64,000 nt of DNA from positions 142,582 to 206,581 of the forward strand of contig NZ_LUTV01000003.1 of the NCBI RefSeq assembly GCF_001646945.1. Direction: 5' to 3'. The stretch is from Endozoicomonas ascidiicola. GTDB taxonomy: Bacteria; Pseudomonadota; Gammaproteobacteria; Pseudomonadales; Endozoicomonadaceae. How positions within the stretch are numbered: the first letter of the stretch is position 1; every line of letters begins with the position of its first letter. The position numbers were made by a program, and so were the translations under genes. Shown here in pieces: positions 6,597 to 16,390 of the stretch. The notes beneath the pieces are model-generated. The model was given only the letters and a program-made list of their open reading frames with translations, ran no database searches and had not been told where the DNA came from.

Positions 6597-9500
6597 ATGT
6601 CAAAATACACGTTGACTCCAAGAGTTCGGGTTTTGGCTGACCGACTGCTTTCTTCGGTCAGTACCATCAGCCCGGAACGTGCCAGCATGATCAGCACGAT
6701 TTCTGCTGAAATTGTTGGTGTACCCGGTCAGGTTAAAAGCGCAAAAACCTTTTATGAGCTGACCCGAAGATTACCGCTGCACATTGGGCAGGATGAACTG
6801 ATTATCGGAGCGCAGGCCTCTGCTCCAAGAGCGGCCATTTTCCACAGTCAGGAAGAGCTGGCATCTGAGTCGGTCTTAAGTTTGATTCCGTCAGCAGCCG
6901 CTTCCACCATTAAAGCGCCGGATTATTACGACGTTATCAAAAGTGGTCTTCTGGGCATTCGCTCCCGGGTTGAAAGCCAGCCTGAATTACTGGGGCAGGA
7001 TGCCATGAACACCTGTCGTGCAATTGCCTATGGCTGCAACGGGGTGATCGAACTGGCGCGGACTCTGGCGAGCAAGGCTGAATCCATGGCCATGGTGGAG
7101 TCCAACACGTACCGTAAAAAAGAACTGCTGGAATCCGCAGACATTCTGAAAAAAGTGCCTGCCCTGCCAGCCAGTAACTTTAAAGAAGCGTGTCAGTCAT
7201 TCTATGTTTTGCAGCTAGCCCTGCATTTGGAAAATGGCAGCTTTGCTGTCAGCCCTCAAGGTTTTGACCGTGCGCTGAACGATTGCATGATGGCGGACAT
7301 CAATGCGGGCCGTCTTACCCGCGAGCAGGCCTACGAACTGGTTGAATGTCTGTGGCTGAAATTGTGCGAACTGTCTGAAGTTCGTGGCCCGAAAGCCGTT
7401 GATGGCTTCCCGATGTTTGACGCACTGTTCCATGGCGCCAATCTAAACGACAGTAGCGTTATTATTAACGAACTCTCTGAAATGCTGATGGCTGCGCGAC
7501 AGAATCTGTCGGCACATCATTCTGCGTTGCAGGTTCGTGTGTATGGTGGTACCCAAAATAGCGGAAACCAAAATAGCGGTAACCAAAGTACCATGCAGGC
7601 TCACAGTCGTTGTGATGGTGCCCAGTCTTTAGCGATCTCTGCTGAGGCGATGGAAGGCATGACGCCACGGGTTCAGCGCCTGAAAAGTAATTACCTGAAT
7701 GCCCGGCCATCCATTTCCACTTATCGTGCAGTGGCCTTCACCAAGGTAGTTAAAGAAAACCCGGGCATGCCAACAATTATGTTGCGCGCTAAAGCCTTCC
7801 GTTATGCCTGTGAAACGGCGCCGATTTTGATTCAGGCGGACGAGCTGATTGTTGGTCACCCTTGTGGTGCGCCAAGAGCCGGTGCGTTCTCGCCAGACAT
7901 CGCCTGGCGTTGGGTGAAGGATGAGCTGGACACCATGTCCACTCGTCCACAGGACCCATTCATTGTCAGCGAAGAAGATAAACGACTGATTCGTGAAGAG
8001 TTGGCTCCGTTCTGGGAAGGCAAGTCCGTCGACGAAATCTGTGAAACCCAGTATCGCGAAGCCGGTGTTTGGGAATTCAGTGGCGAAACGTTTGTATCTG
8101 ACCTTTCCTACCATCAAATCAACGGCGGTGGTGATACCTGCCCTGGTTTTGATGTGGTGCTGTTCACCAAAGGTATGAAGGGTGTTCAGGATGAGGCTCG
8201 TGCCCATCTGGCGAACCTGTCGATGGAAAATCCAGAAGACATCGATCGTATTTATTTCTACAAGGCAGCATTGGACACTACCGAAGGTGTCATGATCTAC
8301 GCACGCCGCATTGCGGCACAGGCCCGTGAGATGGCAGCCCGTGAGAATGATCCGGCTCGTCGTCAGGATCTTCTGACTATTGCAGACGTCAATGAGCGTG
8401 TACCTGCCTATCCACCACAGACTTTCCAGGAAGCGCTGCAGTCTGTCTGGACCGTAGAATCCCTATTTGAAGTGGAAGAAAACCAGACCGGCCTGTCACT
8501 GGGTCGTATGGATCAGTATTGCTTGCCAATGTATCAGGCGGACATTGATTCCGGTCGATTGACCCGGGATCAGGCGGTGGAATTGATGCAGGCATTTATC
8601 ATCAAATGTTCCGAATTGATGTGGGTGTCTTCTGAAGCGGGTGCAAAATACTTTGCCGGCTATCAGCCATTCATCAACCTGACGGTTGGTGGTCAGAAGC
8701 GCATGGGTGGTGATGCCACCAACGATCTGACCCTGATGATGATGGACGCAGTTCGTTTTGTGAAAATGTACCAGCCATCTCTGGCGTGTCGTATTCATAA
8801 CCAGTCGCCACAGCACTACATGGAAAAAATCGTAGAAGTCGTAAAAGCGGGCATGGGTTTCCCAGCCTGTCACTTCGACGATTCTCACATCAAGATGATG
8901 TTGCGCAAAGGCTTCGATTTTGCGGATGCCCGTGATTATTGCCTGATGGGGTGTGTAGAGCCGCAGAAATCCGGTCGTATCTATCAGTGGACATCCACCG
9001 GTTATACCCAGTGGCCCATCGCCATTGAGTTTGTGTTGAACCGTGGTCGTATGGTTTTGTTTGACTCGGTACAGGGTGAAGACACCGGATCTCTGGAAGC
9101 ACTGGACACTTTTGATAAGTTTGATCAGGCGGTGAAGACGCAGATTGCCAAGATCGTTCGACTCTCTGCCATCGGTACCGTGGTCAGTCAGCGTGTGCAC
9201 CGAGACTATGCACCTAAGCCACTGATGTCGCTGATGGTGGAAGGGTGTATGGAGCAGGGTAAGGATCTTGCTGCTGGCGGTGCCATGGTTAACTACGGCC
9301 CGGGTCTGATCTTCTCCGGTCTTGGAACCTATGTGGATTCCATGGCGGCGATCAAGAAGCTGGTATTTGAAGATCGCAAGTACACCCTTGAACAGTTCAG
9401 AGATGCGTTGTTAGCCAACTTTGAAGGCTTCGAAACTCTCCGTCACGATGCACTGCGTGCGCCGAAGTACGGTAACGATAACCCGTATGTAGACGACTTT

Positions 9501-10028
9501 GCTCGTGATATCACCGAGTGGACAGAAGCGGAATGTCAGAAATACGACATGCTCTACTCAAAACTGAGCCACGGCACGCTGTCTATTTCCAACAACACAC
9601 CTATCGGCGAACTGACCAACGCCACGCCGAATGGTCGACTGGCCTGGGCGCCACTATCCGATGGTATCAGCCCGACTCAGGGTGCGGATAAAGAAGGCCC
9701 GACGGCGATCATCAAATCCATTAGCCGCATGAACGTGGAAAGTATGAACATTGGTATGGTTCATAACTTCAAGTTCCTGAAAGGTCTGCTGGATACACCG
9801 GAAGGCAAGCAAGGTCTGATTACACTGCTGCGTACGTCTTCTGTTCTGGGTAATGGTCAGATGCAGTTCAGTTACATCGATAACGACATGCTGATCCAGG
9901 CTCAAAAAGAGCCTGAAAAGTTCCGTGATCTGATTGTCCGTGTGGCTGGTTACAGCGCTTACTTTGTTGAGCTCTGTAAAGAAGTACAGGATGAAATTAT
10001 CAGCCGAACCGTTCTGGATAGTTTCTGA
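6597..10028 (+). CDS. cutC: Choline trimethylamine-lyase, long (compartment-associated) form
   Basis: This glycyl-radical enzyme cleaves choline to trimethylamine and acetaldehyde. It has 1143 residues. Residues 1-318 are a degenerate copy of the enzyme's own N-terminal half (for example [15 protein letters not shown] against [15 protein letters not shown]) without catalytic residues. Residues 319-354 form a Gln/Asn/Ser linker with a QNSGN repeat. Residues 355-1143 are the catalytic core. Relative to the well-studied Desulfovibrio enzyme the core aligns with a constant +297 offset around the active site: Y505, D513, T631, W676, F692, C786 and E788 (GCVEP), T799, Y803 and the radical G1118 (RVAGYSA). 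All expected pocket residues are present. The long form matches the CutC of Klebsiella-type (GRM2) compartments, where the extension helps targeting. Confidence 0.93.
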   Translation: MSKYTLTPRVRVLADRLLSSVSTISPERASMISTISAEIVGVPGQVKSAKTFYELTRRLPLHIGQDELIIGAQASAPRAAIFHSQEELASESVLSLIPSAAASTIKAPDYYDVIKSGLLGIRSRVESQPELLGQDAMNTCRAIAYGCNGVIELARTLASKAESMAMVESNTYRKKELLESADILKKVPALPASNFKEACQSFYVLQLALHLENGSFAVSPQGFDRALNDCMMADINAGRLTREQAYELVECLWLKLCELSEVRGPKAVDGFPMFDALFHGANLNDSSVIINELSEMLMAARQNLSAHHSALQVRVYGGTQNSGNQNSGNQSTMQAHSRCDGAQSLAISAEAMEGMTPRVQRLKSNYLNARPSISTYRAVAFTKVVKENPGMPTIMLRAKAFRYACETAPILIQADELIVGHPCGAPRAGAFSPDIAWRWVKDELDTMSTRPQDPFIVSEEDKRLIREELAPFWEGKSVDEICETQYREAGVWEFSGETFVSDLSYHQINGGGDTCPGFDVVLFTKGMKGVQDEARAHLANLSMENPEDIDRIYFYKAALDTTEGVMIYARRIAAQAREMAARENDPARRQDLLTIADVNERVPAYPPQTFQEALQSVWTVESLFEVEENQTGLSLGRMDQYCLPMYQADIDSGRLTRDQAVELMQAFIIKCSELMWVSSEAGAKYFAGYQPFINLTVGGQKRMGGDATNDLTLMMMDAVRFVKMYQPSLACRIHNQSPQHYMEKIVEVVKAGMGFPACHFDDSHIKMMLRKGFDFADARDYCLMGCVEPQKSGRIYQWTSTGYTQWPIAIEFVLNRGRMVLFDSVQGEDTGSLEALDTFDKFDQAVKTQIAKIVRLSAIGTVVSQRVHRDYAPKPLMSLMVEGCMEQGKDLAAGGAMVNYGPGLIFSGLGTYVDSMAAIKKLVFEDRKYTLEQFRDALLANFEGFETLRHDALRAPKYGNDNPYVDDFARDITEWTEAECQKYDMLYSKLSHGTLSISNNTPIGELTNATPNGRLAWAPLSDGISPTQGADKEGPTAIIKSISRMNVESMNIGMVHNFKFLKGLLDTPEGKQGLITLLRTSSVLGNGQMQFSYIDNDMLIQAQKEPEKFRDLIVRVAGYSAYFVELCKEVQDEIISRTVLDSF
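7551..7590 (+). repeat. 15-bp in-frame tandem repeat in the cutC linker
   Basis: About 2.3 copies of a unit beginning CAAAATAGCGG encode [11 protein letters not shown]. The repeat makes the interdomain linker flexible and probably variable in length between strains. Confidence 0.6.
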
Positions 10029-10037
10029 TGATAAGGG

Positions 10038-10080
10038 CATGAAAGACGATATCGGTGAATAACCGACGTCGTCTTTCATG
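10038..10080 (+). promoter_or_regulatory. Intercistronic hairpin between cutC and cutD
   Basis: A perfect 12-bp stem CATGAAAGACGA/TCGTCTTTCATG (10038-10049 with 10069-10080) is extended inside by CGGT/ACCG around a 5-nt loop. No T-run follows, so it is not a simple terminator. It could protect the 3' end of the cutC message and so set a large excess of lyase over activase. Confidence 0.6.
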
Positions 10081-10118
10081 ACCCGTTCAGAGCAATGGTT
10101 TTGGAGTAAGAGAACGGC

Positions 10119-11081
10119 ATGATTGAGCAGACGTTTGAACAGGCGATTGAACAGAAAGGTCGGATTTTTAACGTCCAGCGATACTCGATTTACGATGGTG
10201 AAGGTATCCGGACGCTGGTCTTTTTTAAGGGATGTAATATTCGCTGCGATTGGTGTGCAAATCCGGAAGGCATCAGCAGTAAATATCAGGTGATGTTTTC
10301 CCGGGATAAATGCGTCAGTTGTGGTCGCTGTGCTGAAGTGTGCCCTGCCGGTGTGCACGTCATGAAGGTTCAGGGCAGTGAAACCATCCATCATGTTGAC
10401 CGCACGGTGGACTGCATCGGTTGTAAGCGTTGTGAAGAGATTTGTACTTCAGAAGCGCTCAACATCATGGGGAAAGAAGTTACGGTTTCTGAGTTGATGG
10501 ACATCATCCTTCGAGACTATGACTTTTATCTGTCGTCTGGCGGCGGTGTCACCCTGAGTGGTGGTGAGGTTAGCCTGCAGGCCGATTTTGCTGCGGCTTT
10601 GCTGGCGGAATGCAAAAAGGCCATGGTCAATACCGCTATTGAAACCAACGGCACCACGAACATTACCAATTATGAAAAGCTGGCACCTGTCACCGACTTG
10701 TTCCTGTTTGACCTGAAACAGATTGATACGGATTTGCACCGACAGCTGTTTGGCATTGGCAACGAACAGGTGAAGCGTAACCTTGAACGTTTGGTTGAGT
10801 TAAAGGCGAATGTTGTCGTGCGTATGCCTTTAATTCGTGGCTATAACGATTCCTATGAATCCATTACTGGTGCCATTGAATACGTTTCAAATCTGGCTAA
10901 AAAAGGCAGCATACAGCGTATCGATTTTCTGCCTTATCACCAGCTGGGCAAGTCAAAGTACGACATGCTGGATCTGGAATACCCGGTTCCGGGCAATCCC
11001 GGATACAGCAGCCTCGAAATGGATATGTTTGATCAGTTTCTGGAACGATTTGATTTTGATGTTCGGTTGGTTCGTCACTGA
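10119..11081 (+). CDS. cutD: Choline TMA-lyase activating enzyme (radical SAM)
   Basis: CutD removes a hydrogen from the CutC glycine using S-adenosylmethionine. The 320-residue protein has the radical SAM motif C39-x3-C43-x2-C46. An inserted ferredoxin-like domain has two further cysteine sets (C65, C68, C71, C75 and C99, C102, C105, C109) for two more [4Fe-4S] clusters. The SAM-binding LSGGE motif is present. This is the normal design of glycyl-radical enzyme activases. It lies 90 bp after cutC, behind a hairpin. No second activase is present for the second lyase at 11708. Confidence 0.92.
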   Translation: MIEQTFEQAIEQKGRIFNVQRYSIYDGEGIRTLVFFKGCNIRCDWCANPEGISSKYQVMFSRDKCVSCGRCAEVCPAGVHVMKVQGSETIHHVDRTVDCIGCKRCEEICTSEALNIMGKEVTVSELMDIILRDYDFYLSSGGGVTLSGGEVSLQADFAAALLAECKKAMVNTAIETNGTTNITNYEKLAPVTDLFLFDLKQIDTDLHRQLFGIGNEQVKRNLERLVELKANVVVRMPLIRGYNDSYESITGAIEYVSNLAKKGSIQRIDFLPYHQLGKSKYDMLDLEYPVPGNPGYSSLEMDMFDQFLERFDFDVRLVRH

Positions 11082-11141
11082 AAAGTGGCTGTTACCACAG
11101 AATGTAGGGAGGTGTCGCATAACTCCAGATATCTCGTACAC

Positions 11142-11170
11142 CTCGTTCCCACGCGAAGCATGGGAACGAG
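11142..11170. repeat. Family A dispersed palindrome
   Basis: CTCGTTCCCA and TGGGAACGAG form a 10-bp perfect stem around a 9-nt loop. The same arms recur at 29.7, 45.2, 46.9, 52.4 and 61.1 kb. The conserved companion text TTTTGCGACA-CCTC follows at 11191-11204. Confidence 0.7.
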
Positions 11171-11322
11171 ATTTCTGGAATTTTGCGACAACCTCTGTAG
11201 ACATAGAGGCCATTACCCGGTCTCGTTATTGCACAATTACTGAAACGCAGATTTTTTGTAACAGCTCCATCATCGATTAGGTGGTGGGCAAAATTGCAGA
11301 CAATAATTAAGGAGTTCTTGCA

Positions 11323-11610
11323 ATGTCTATTTCAAATGCCTTGGGCATGGTTGAAACCAAGGGTTTAATCGGCGCTATCGAAGCGGCTGATGCCATGGTG
11401 AAGTCGGCCAATGTCACTCTGCTGGGTAAAGAAATGGTGGGCAGTGGTCTGGTGACTGTTCTGGTACGTGGTGATGTTGGTGCTGTTAAAGCGGCTACCG
11501 ATGCTGGCGCTGCAGCGGCTGAACGTGTAGGTGAGCTGATCTCTGTTCATGTTATTCCACGCCCACACAATGAAGTTGAAGTTATTCTGCCAATGGCCAA
11601 GGCTGAGTAA
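11323..11610 (+). CDS. BMC-H hexameric shell protein (fourth copy)
   Basis: This 95-residue BMC domain is the closest of the four to canonical PduA/CmcA ([56 protein letters not shown] in outline). It carries lysine-containing GKEMVGSG at the pore. An ATG follows GGAG at about 8 bp. It is separated from cutD by a repeat-containing 240-bp gap, and from the second lyase by a weak hairpin, so it may be transcribed with either. Confidence 0.9.
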   Translation: MSISNALGMVETKGLIGAIEAADAMVKSANVTLLGKEMVGSGLVTVLVRGDVGAVKAATDAGAAAAERVGELISVHVIPRPHNEVEVILPMAKAE

Positions 11611-11624
11611 TTATCAATACTGAT

Positions 11625-11660
11625 GACGCCGGCATTACTTAATAATCCGGTGTCGTTTTA
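11625..11660 (+). terminator. Possible terminator after the fourth shell gene
   Basis: GACGCCGG and CCGGTGTC form an 8-bp stem with one G-U pair and a 14-nt loop, followed by GTTTTATCTTCTTT. The T-run is imperfect, so read-through to the second lyase is possible. Confidence 0.4.
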
Positions 11661-11707
11661 TCTTCTTTAGACTTTTCCAATTTCGTTACCTCCTACCTGC
11701 AATAATA

Positions 11708-14212
11708 ATGCTGCTGGTATCGCTGAAATTTTCTTCGATGCCATGTGATGATCATGTGATGATGGGTTCAATAATGAGTTCTCAAATGTCGGGCGCAATA
11801 CCATCAAATGCTGTCCCATCAGGGCTGCCTTCTCGTTTACAACTGCTGAAAGATCAGTATTTGACAGTAAAGCCGAGCATTACTATTCACCGTGCGCTGG
11901 CTTATACGGAAATCACAAAAAACTACCCAAACCTGCCGAATAATGTACGCCGGGCCATGGGTTTTAAAAGAGCCTGTGAAACCGCACCGATGCTGATTCA
12001 AGGTGGTGAGCTTATTGTCGGTCACCCCTGCGGCAAACCAAGAGCCGGTGCTTTTTCTCCGGATACCGCCTGGCGCTGGTTGCAAGATGAACTGGATACC
12101 ATTGATAGCCGCCCACAGGATCCATACTACCTATCGGACTCCGATAAGCAGATTTTGAAAGATCAAATATTCCCATTCTGGGAAGGCAAATCACTGGATG
12201 AAATCTGTGAGCAGCAGTTTCGGGAAGTACCGGGTTTGTGGGAGTTTTCAGCCGAAGCCTGTGTCAGTGATCTGACCTATCACCACACCAGTGGTGGCGG
12301 TGATACCAGCCCGGGCTATGACATCATTCTGTTTGCCAAAGGCGTCAGTGGGCTGAAAGCGGAAGCCGAAGAAAAGCTAGCTAACCTCAATAAAGAATAC
12401 GACGAAGATCAGTTAAATCACTATCGGGCGGCCATTCTGATCTGTGAAGGCATTCAAATCTACACCCAACGTCTGTCAGCCCATGCATTGGAACTGGCAG
12501 GTCAAGAAAGTGACCCTGCCCGAAAGGCAGAGCTTGAGCAGATCGCAAGCGTTACCCTCAGGGTGCCTGAACATCCTCCTGAAACTTTTCAGGAAGCACT
12601 GCAGGCCATCTGGACGATTCAGTCGCTGTTTTTAATGGAAGAAAACCAGTGCAGTACATCACTGGGCCGAATTGACCAATATGTTTACCCGCTCTTTGCT
12701 GCGGATATGGCCAGTGGCAACATCACCCAAGAGCAGGCCTTTGAACTGCTTGGTTGCTTCATTCTGAAATGCTCGGAAATGATCTGGTATACCCCCAGTG
12801 GCACGGCAACTTATTTTGCCGGATATATGCCGTTTATTAATATGTGTGTTGGCGGACAAAAGCGTGAAGGTGGGGATGCTACCAACGAGCTGACTTACCT
12901 GGTTATGGAGGCGGTGAGGCGAGTAAAAGTCTATCAACCATCCTTAGCCTGTCGTGTGCATAACGGCTCACCCAGACAATATCTTCAAGCCATCAATGAA
13001 GTCATCAAAGCGGGGATTGGAATGCCCGCAATTCATTTTGATGATGCTCATATTCGAATGATGTTGCGTAAAGGGTTTGATTTTGAAGATGCCCGGGATT
13101 ACTGCTTGATGGGCTGTGTTGAACCGCAAAAATCAGGTCGGATCCATCAATGGACGGTCGGTGGCTTCACGCAATGGCCTATTGCCATTGAGTTTGTATT
13201 GAATCGTGGATTTATGAAAAGCCACGGCTCTTATCAAGGAATTGATACCGGCGATTTATCGCAGTTCACCTCTTACGAACAATTTGATTCGGCTGTTAAA
13301 CGACAAGTTGAGCACATCATATCGATGACAGCCACGGGCACTGTTATTAACCAGAAGCTGGTCAGAGACAGAATGCCAAACCCTTATATGTCTCTGTGGG
13401 TCGATGGGTGTATGGAGAAAGGGCAAGATGTGACCGCGGGCGGTGCTGTGTTGTACGAAGGCCCGGGCACCATCTTTGCGGGTCTTGGCACCTATGTCGA
13501 TAGCATGGCGGCGATTCGCAAACTGGTGTTTGATGATAAAAAATACACGCTGGAAACCTTTAAGGCTGCGCTGGATGCAGACTGGCAGGGATATGAAGAG
13601 CTGCGTCTTGGTTGTCTGAGAGCGCCGAAATACGGTAATGATGATGACTATGCGGATTTCATTGCGAAAGATATTGTCGATTTCACTGAGCAGCGTTTGA
13701 ATCAGCAAAAATCGCTTTATGCCCGAATGATCCACGGCACATTGTCGCAGTCGTTTAATACGCCGTTAGGCTCAATGGTCGGGGCAACGCCTGATGGTCG
13801 TCATTCTGGTAAACCACTGTCCGATGGTATGAGTCCAACTCAGGGTGCTGATCGCTTTGGCCCGACGGCAGTGATTAAATCGGTGAGTAAAATCAATGTG
13901 GAAGCCATGAGCCTTGGGATGTCTCATAACTTTAAATTAGTGAAAGGCAGTCTGGATACCCGGCAGGGTGAAGAAGGTATCACTCATTTGCTGCGAGCCG
14001 CATCGATGATGGGAAACGCGCAGATGCAGTTTAATTACATTGATAATGCGCAGTTAAAAGCTGCACAAAACAACCCGGAGCTGTACCGTGACCTGATTGT
14101 GCGTGTGGCGGGTTACAGTGCTTTCTTTGTTGAATTATGCAAAGAAGTTCAGGATGAAATTATCAGTCGAACCGAATTAGACGGTGATAACAGCCTGGGG
14201 GCTTTGCACTAA
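11708..14212 (+). CDS. Second glycyl-radical lyase, short CutC paralogue with altered pocket
   Basis: This 834-residue enzyme is closely similar to the CutC core at 6597-10028 but lacks the N-terminal duplication. Catalytic C470 and E472 (GCVEP), radical G802 (RVAGYSA), Y191, D199, W360, F376 and T483 are kept. Two choline-pocket positions differ. The Thr of NQTG in CutC is Cys315 here (NQCS), and the Tyr of GYTQW is Phe487 (GFTQW). It may be a low-affinity choline lyase or act on a related quaternary amine. The start is uncertain: ATG 11774 is also possible, and none has a strong ribosome site. It probably depends on the single CutD upstream. Confidence 0.85.
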   Translation: MLLVSLKFSSMPCDDHVMMGSIMSSQMSGAIPSNAVPSGLPSRLQLLKDQYLTVKPSITIHRALAYTEITKNYPNLPNNVRRAMGFKRACETAPMLIQGGELIVGHPCGKPRAGAFSPDTAWRWLQDELDTIDSRPQDPYYLSDSDKQILKDQIFPFWEGKSLDEICEQQFREVPGLWEFSAEACVSDLTYHHTSGGGDTSPGYDIILFAKGVSGLKAEAEEKLANLNKEYDEDQLNHYRAAILICEGIQIYTQRLSAHALELAGQESDPARKAELEQIASVTLRVPEHPPETFQEALQAIWTIQSLFLMEENQCSTSLGRIDQYVYPLFAADMASGNITQEQAFELLGCFILKCSEMIWYTPSGTATYFAGYMPFINMCVGGQKREGGDATNELTYLVMEAVRRVKVYQPSLACRVHNGSPRQYLQAINEVIKAGIGMPAIHFDDAHIRMMLRKGFDFEDARDYCLMGCVEPQKSGRIHQWTVGGFTQWPIAIEFVLNRGFMKSHGSYQGIDTGDLSQFTSYEQFDSAVKRQVEHIISMTATGTVINQKLVRDRMPNPYMSLWVDGCMEKGQDVTAGGAVLYEGPGTIFAGLGTYVDSMAAIRKLVFDDKKYTLETFKAALDADWQGYEELRLGCLRAPKYGNDDDYADFIAKDIVDFTEQRLNQQKSLYARMIHGTLSQSFNTPLGSMVGATPDGRHSGKPLSDGMSPTQGADRFGPTAVIKSVSKINVEAMSLGMSHNFKLVKGSLDTRQGEEGITHLLRAASMMGNAQMQFNYIDNAQLKAAQNNPELYRDLIVRVAGYSAFFVELCKEVQDEIISRTELDGDNSLGALH

Positions 14213-14268
14213 TCAGTTATGAGTAATACCTGCTGCCATGATCAGAGTGGCTGCAGGCATTGATTCAT

Positions 14269-16377
14269 TTATCCCAACGTCGCTTCAACCGCAATCTGCC
14301 GGTTATCCGGTATCTCATTGTAAGACAGCACGCGCAACTCTGGCGCACAAATACGGGCAAATCGAGCCAGCAATGGCCTTAGCTGTGGTGCTACCAGAAG
14401 GATTGGACGTTTGCCGGCTGTCTGCTGTTTCTCGGTTACTTCTGGCATGTACTGTTGCAGTTGTCGTGTAACGTTGGGGTCCAGCGGAATCGCATCCGGA
14501 GCAAACTGTCCGGTTTGCTGGGAAGTTTGATACGCCTGCAGTAACAGCTGTTCCAGATTTTGTGCCAGAGTAATGACAGGCACATTGGGTTCCATACCAA
14601 TCAGCTCATCAATAATCGTTCTTCTCAGAGCAACACGAACATCCTGAGCCAACAACACGGGATGACTATTTCTTCCAGCACCATCCAGCAATGCACCACC
14701 AATGGTTCGTAAATCCGTCAGTGGTACTTTATCGATCAACAACTGTTGGAAAACCGTTCTCAGAGTGCTGATGGTCAGTTTGCCCGGCACCAGTTCTTCT
14801 GCCAGTTTTGGTGACAGAGTAGCCAGCTTATCCACAAGCTTCTGGGTTTCTTCAAAGCCCAGTAGTTCGTGGGTGTGCTCATCCAGAATTTTACTGAGAT
14901 GAGTCGCCAGAACGGTGGCAGGGTCAACCACGGTGTAACCCAGAGCAATTGCTGTTTCTCGTTGCTCTTTGGTTATCCACACCGCATCCATCCCATAGGC
15001 AGGATCTGTCGTTTTTGTACCTTCAACCTCACCAAAAACCTGTCCCGGATTCAGTGCCAGTAGGCGATCTGGTTCCAACTCACCTTCGCTGATGGCAATA
15101 CCCATCAGGCTGATTCGATAAACCGTTGCTGGCAGACGGATGTTGTCACGCACATGGACACTGGGAATTAGAAAGCCAATTTTACTGGACAGTGCTTTAC
15201 GCACACCCTTGATTCTATCCAGTAGTTCACCGTTACGTTTTTTATCCACAAGGGCGATGAGTTTGTAGCCAATTTCCAGCCCAAGTAGATCAACCTGAGG
15301 TACATCATCCCAGGAAAGCTCTCGTGCTTCGGCTTGCTGAGGCGCTGTAATATTTTCAGCGATATCTTTTTTATCCCGGCTGGTGGTCTTTTCAGTCAAC
15401 TGACGTGTATGCATTTTCCAGGCAATAAATGCAGCAAGAGAACCAAAGCTAAGAAACGCCAGGTGCGGCATACCCGGCACCAGGCCCATAATAATCAAGA
15501 TGGCAGCAGAAACACTCAACGCTTTCGGTGACGTGAACATCTGACGAGATAGCTGCTTACCCATCTCTTCCGAATCGGAAACCCGGGTCACCATCATAGC
15601 GGCGGTTGTGGATAAAATAAGCGAGGGAATTTGTGCCACCAGACCATCACCAATAGTCAGCAGTGCATAAGTCTCAAAAGCGTCGGCAAAGCTCATTCCA
15701 TGTTGCATGAGACCGATGATGACACCCCCGATAATGTTGATGGCCAGAATCATCAGGCCGGCAACCGCATCACCACGAACAAATTTACTGGCACCGTCCA
15801 TTGCTCCGTAGAAGTCGGCTTCCTGTCGTACTTCTTCTCGACGGGTTCGGGCTTCTTCCTGATTAATCAGGCCGGCATTCAAATCCGCGTCGATGGCCAT
15901 CTGTTTACCGGGCATGGCATCTAGGGTAAATCGAGCGGTGACTTCTGATATACGACCACCACCTTTGGTTACTACCGAAAAGTTAATTACCATCAGGATG
16001 ATAAAGACGACAATACCCACCACATAATTGCCGCCAATCACCACGTTACCAAACGCTTCAATAACCTTACCGGCTGCATCACCGCCGTTATGCCCATACA
16101 GCAGAACCACTCGAGTCGAGGCAACGTTCAGCGCCAGTCGCATCAACGTAGCAATCAACAGAATGGTGGGGAATACCCGGAAGTCCAGTGGGCGCAAGGT
16201 ATACACAGACACCAGCAGCACCACAAGCGACAATGCGATGTTAAAGGTAAACAGCATATCCAGCAGCAGGGGTGGAATCTGCAAAGTGACCATGGCCAGC
16301 AGCGCCAGCAACAGCAGTGGCACGCCCAGATAATTTTGCGAGGTCTGCAGGTGTTGTCGAAAGGTCGTGGGGGTCAT
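14269..16377 (-). CDS. flhA: Lateral flagellar export gate protein FlhA
   Basis: This 702-residue inner-membrane protein is the core of the flagellar type III export gate. It has eight hydrophobic segments in the first half, the FHIPEP-family signature RISEVTARFTLDAMPGKQM in outline, and a large cytoplasmic domain that docks chaperone-substrate complexes. It is the last gene of the leftward fliMNOPQR-flhBA block, 14 bp after flhB. It converges on the second lyase gene. No flhF or flhG follows, in contrast to polar systems. Confidence 0.93.
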   Translation of the reverse strand: MTPTTFRQHLQTSQNYLGVPLLLLALLAMVTLQIPPLLLDMLFTFNIALSLVVLLVSVYTLRPLDFRVFPTILLIATLMRLALNVASTRVVLLYGHNGGDAAGKVIEAFGNVVIGGNYVVGIVVFIILMVINFSVVTKGGGRISEVTARFTLDAMPGKQMAIDADLNAGLINQEEARTRREEVRQEADFYGAMDGASKFVRGDAVAGLMILAINIIGGVIIGLMQHGMSFADAFETYALLTIGDGLVAQIPSLILSTTAAMMVTRVSDSEEMGKQLSRQMFTSPKALSVSAAILIIMGLVPGMPHLAFLSFGSLAAFIAWKMHTRQLTEKTTSRDKKDIAENITAPQQAEARELSWDDVPQVDLLGLEIGYKLIALVDKKRNGELLDRIKGVRKALSSKIGFLIPSVHVRDNIRLPATVYRISLMGIAISEGELEPDRLLALNPGQVFGEVEGTKTTDPAYGMDAVWITKEQRETAIALGYTVVDPATVLATHLSKILDEHTHELLGFEETQKLVDKLATLSPKLAEELVPGKLTISTLRTVFQQLLIDKVPLTDLRTIGGALLDGAGRNSHPVLLAQDVRVALRRTIIDELIGMEPNVPVITLAQNLEQLLLQAYQTSQQTGQFAPDAIPLDPNVTRQLQQYMPEVTEKQQTAGKRPILLVAPQLRPLLARFARICAPELRVLSYNEIPDNRQIAVEATLG

Positions 16378-16390
16378 GAGAGTTCCAACA

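Noticed and set aside
7629-9200. Long antisense open frames opposite cutC (up to 234 codons)
   Set aside because: They lie wholly within the well-conserved cutC gene on the other strand, show no family motifs, and follow from its codon bias.
14228-14262. Terminator between the second lyase and flhA
   Set aside because: A 10-bp stem with a mismatch (CCTGCTGCCA/TGGCTGCAGG) is present, but no T-run follows on either strand.
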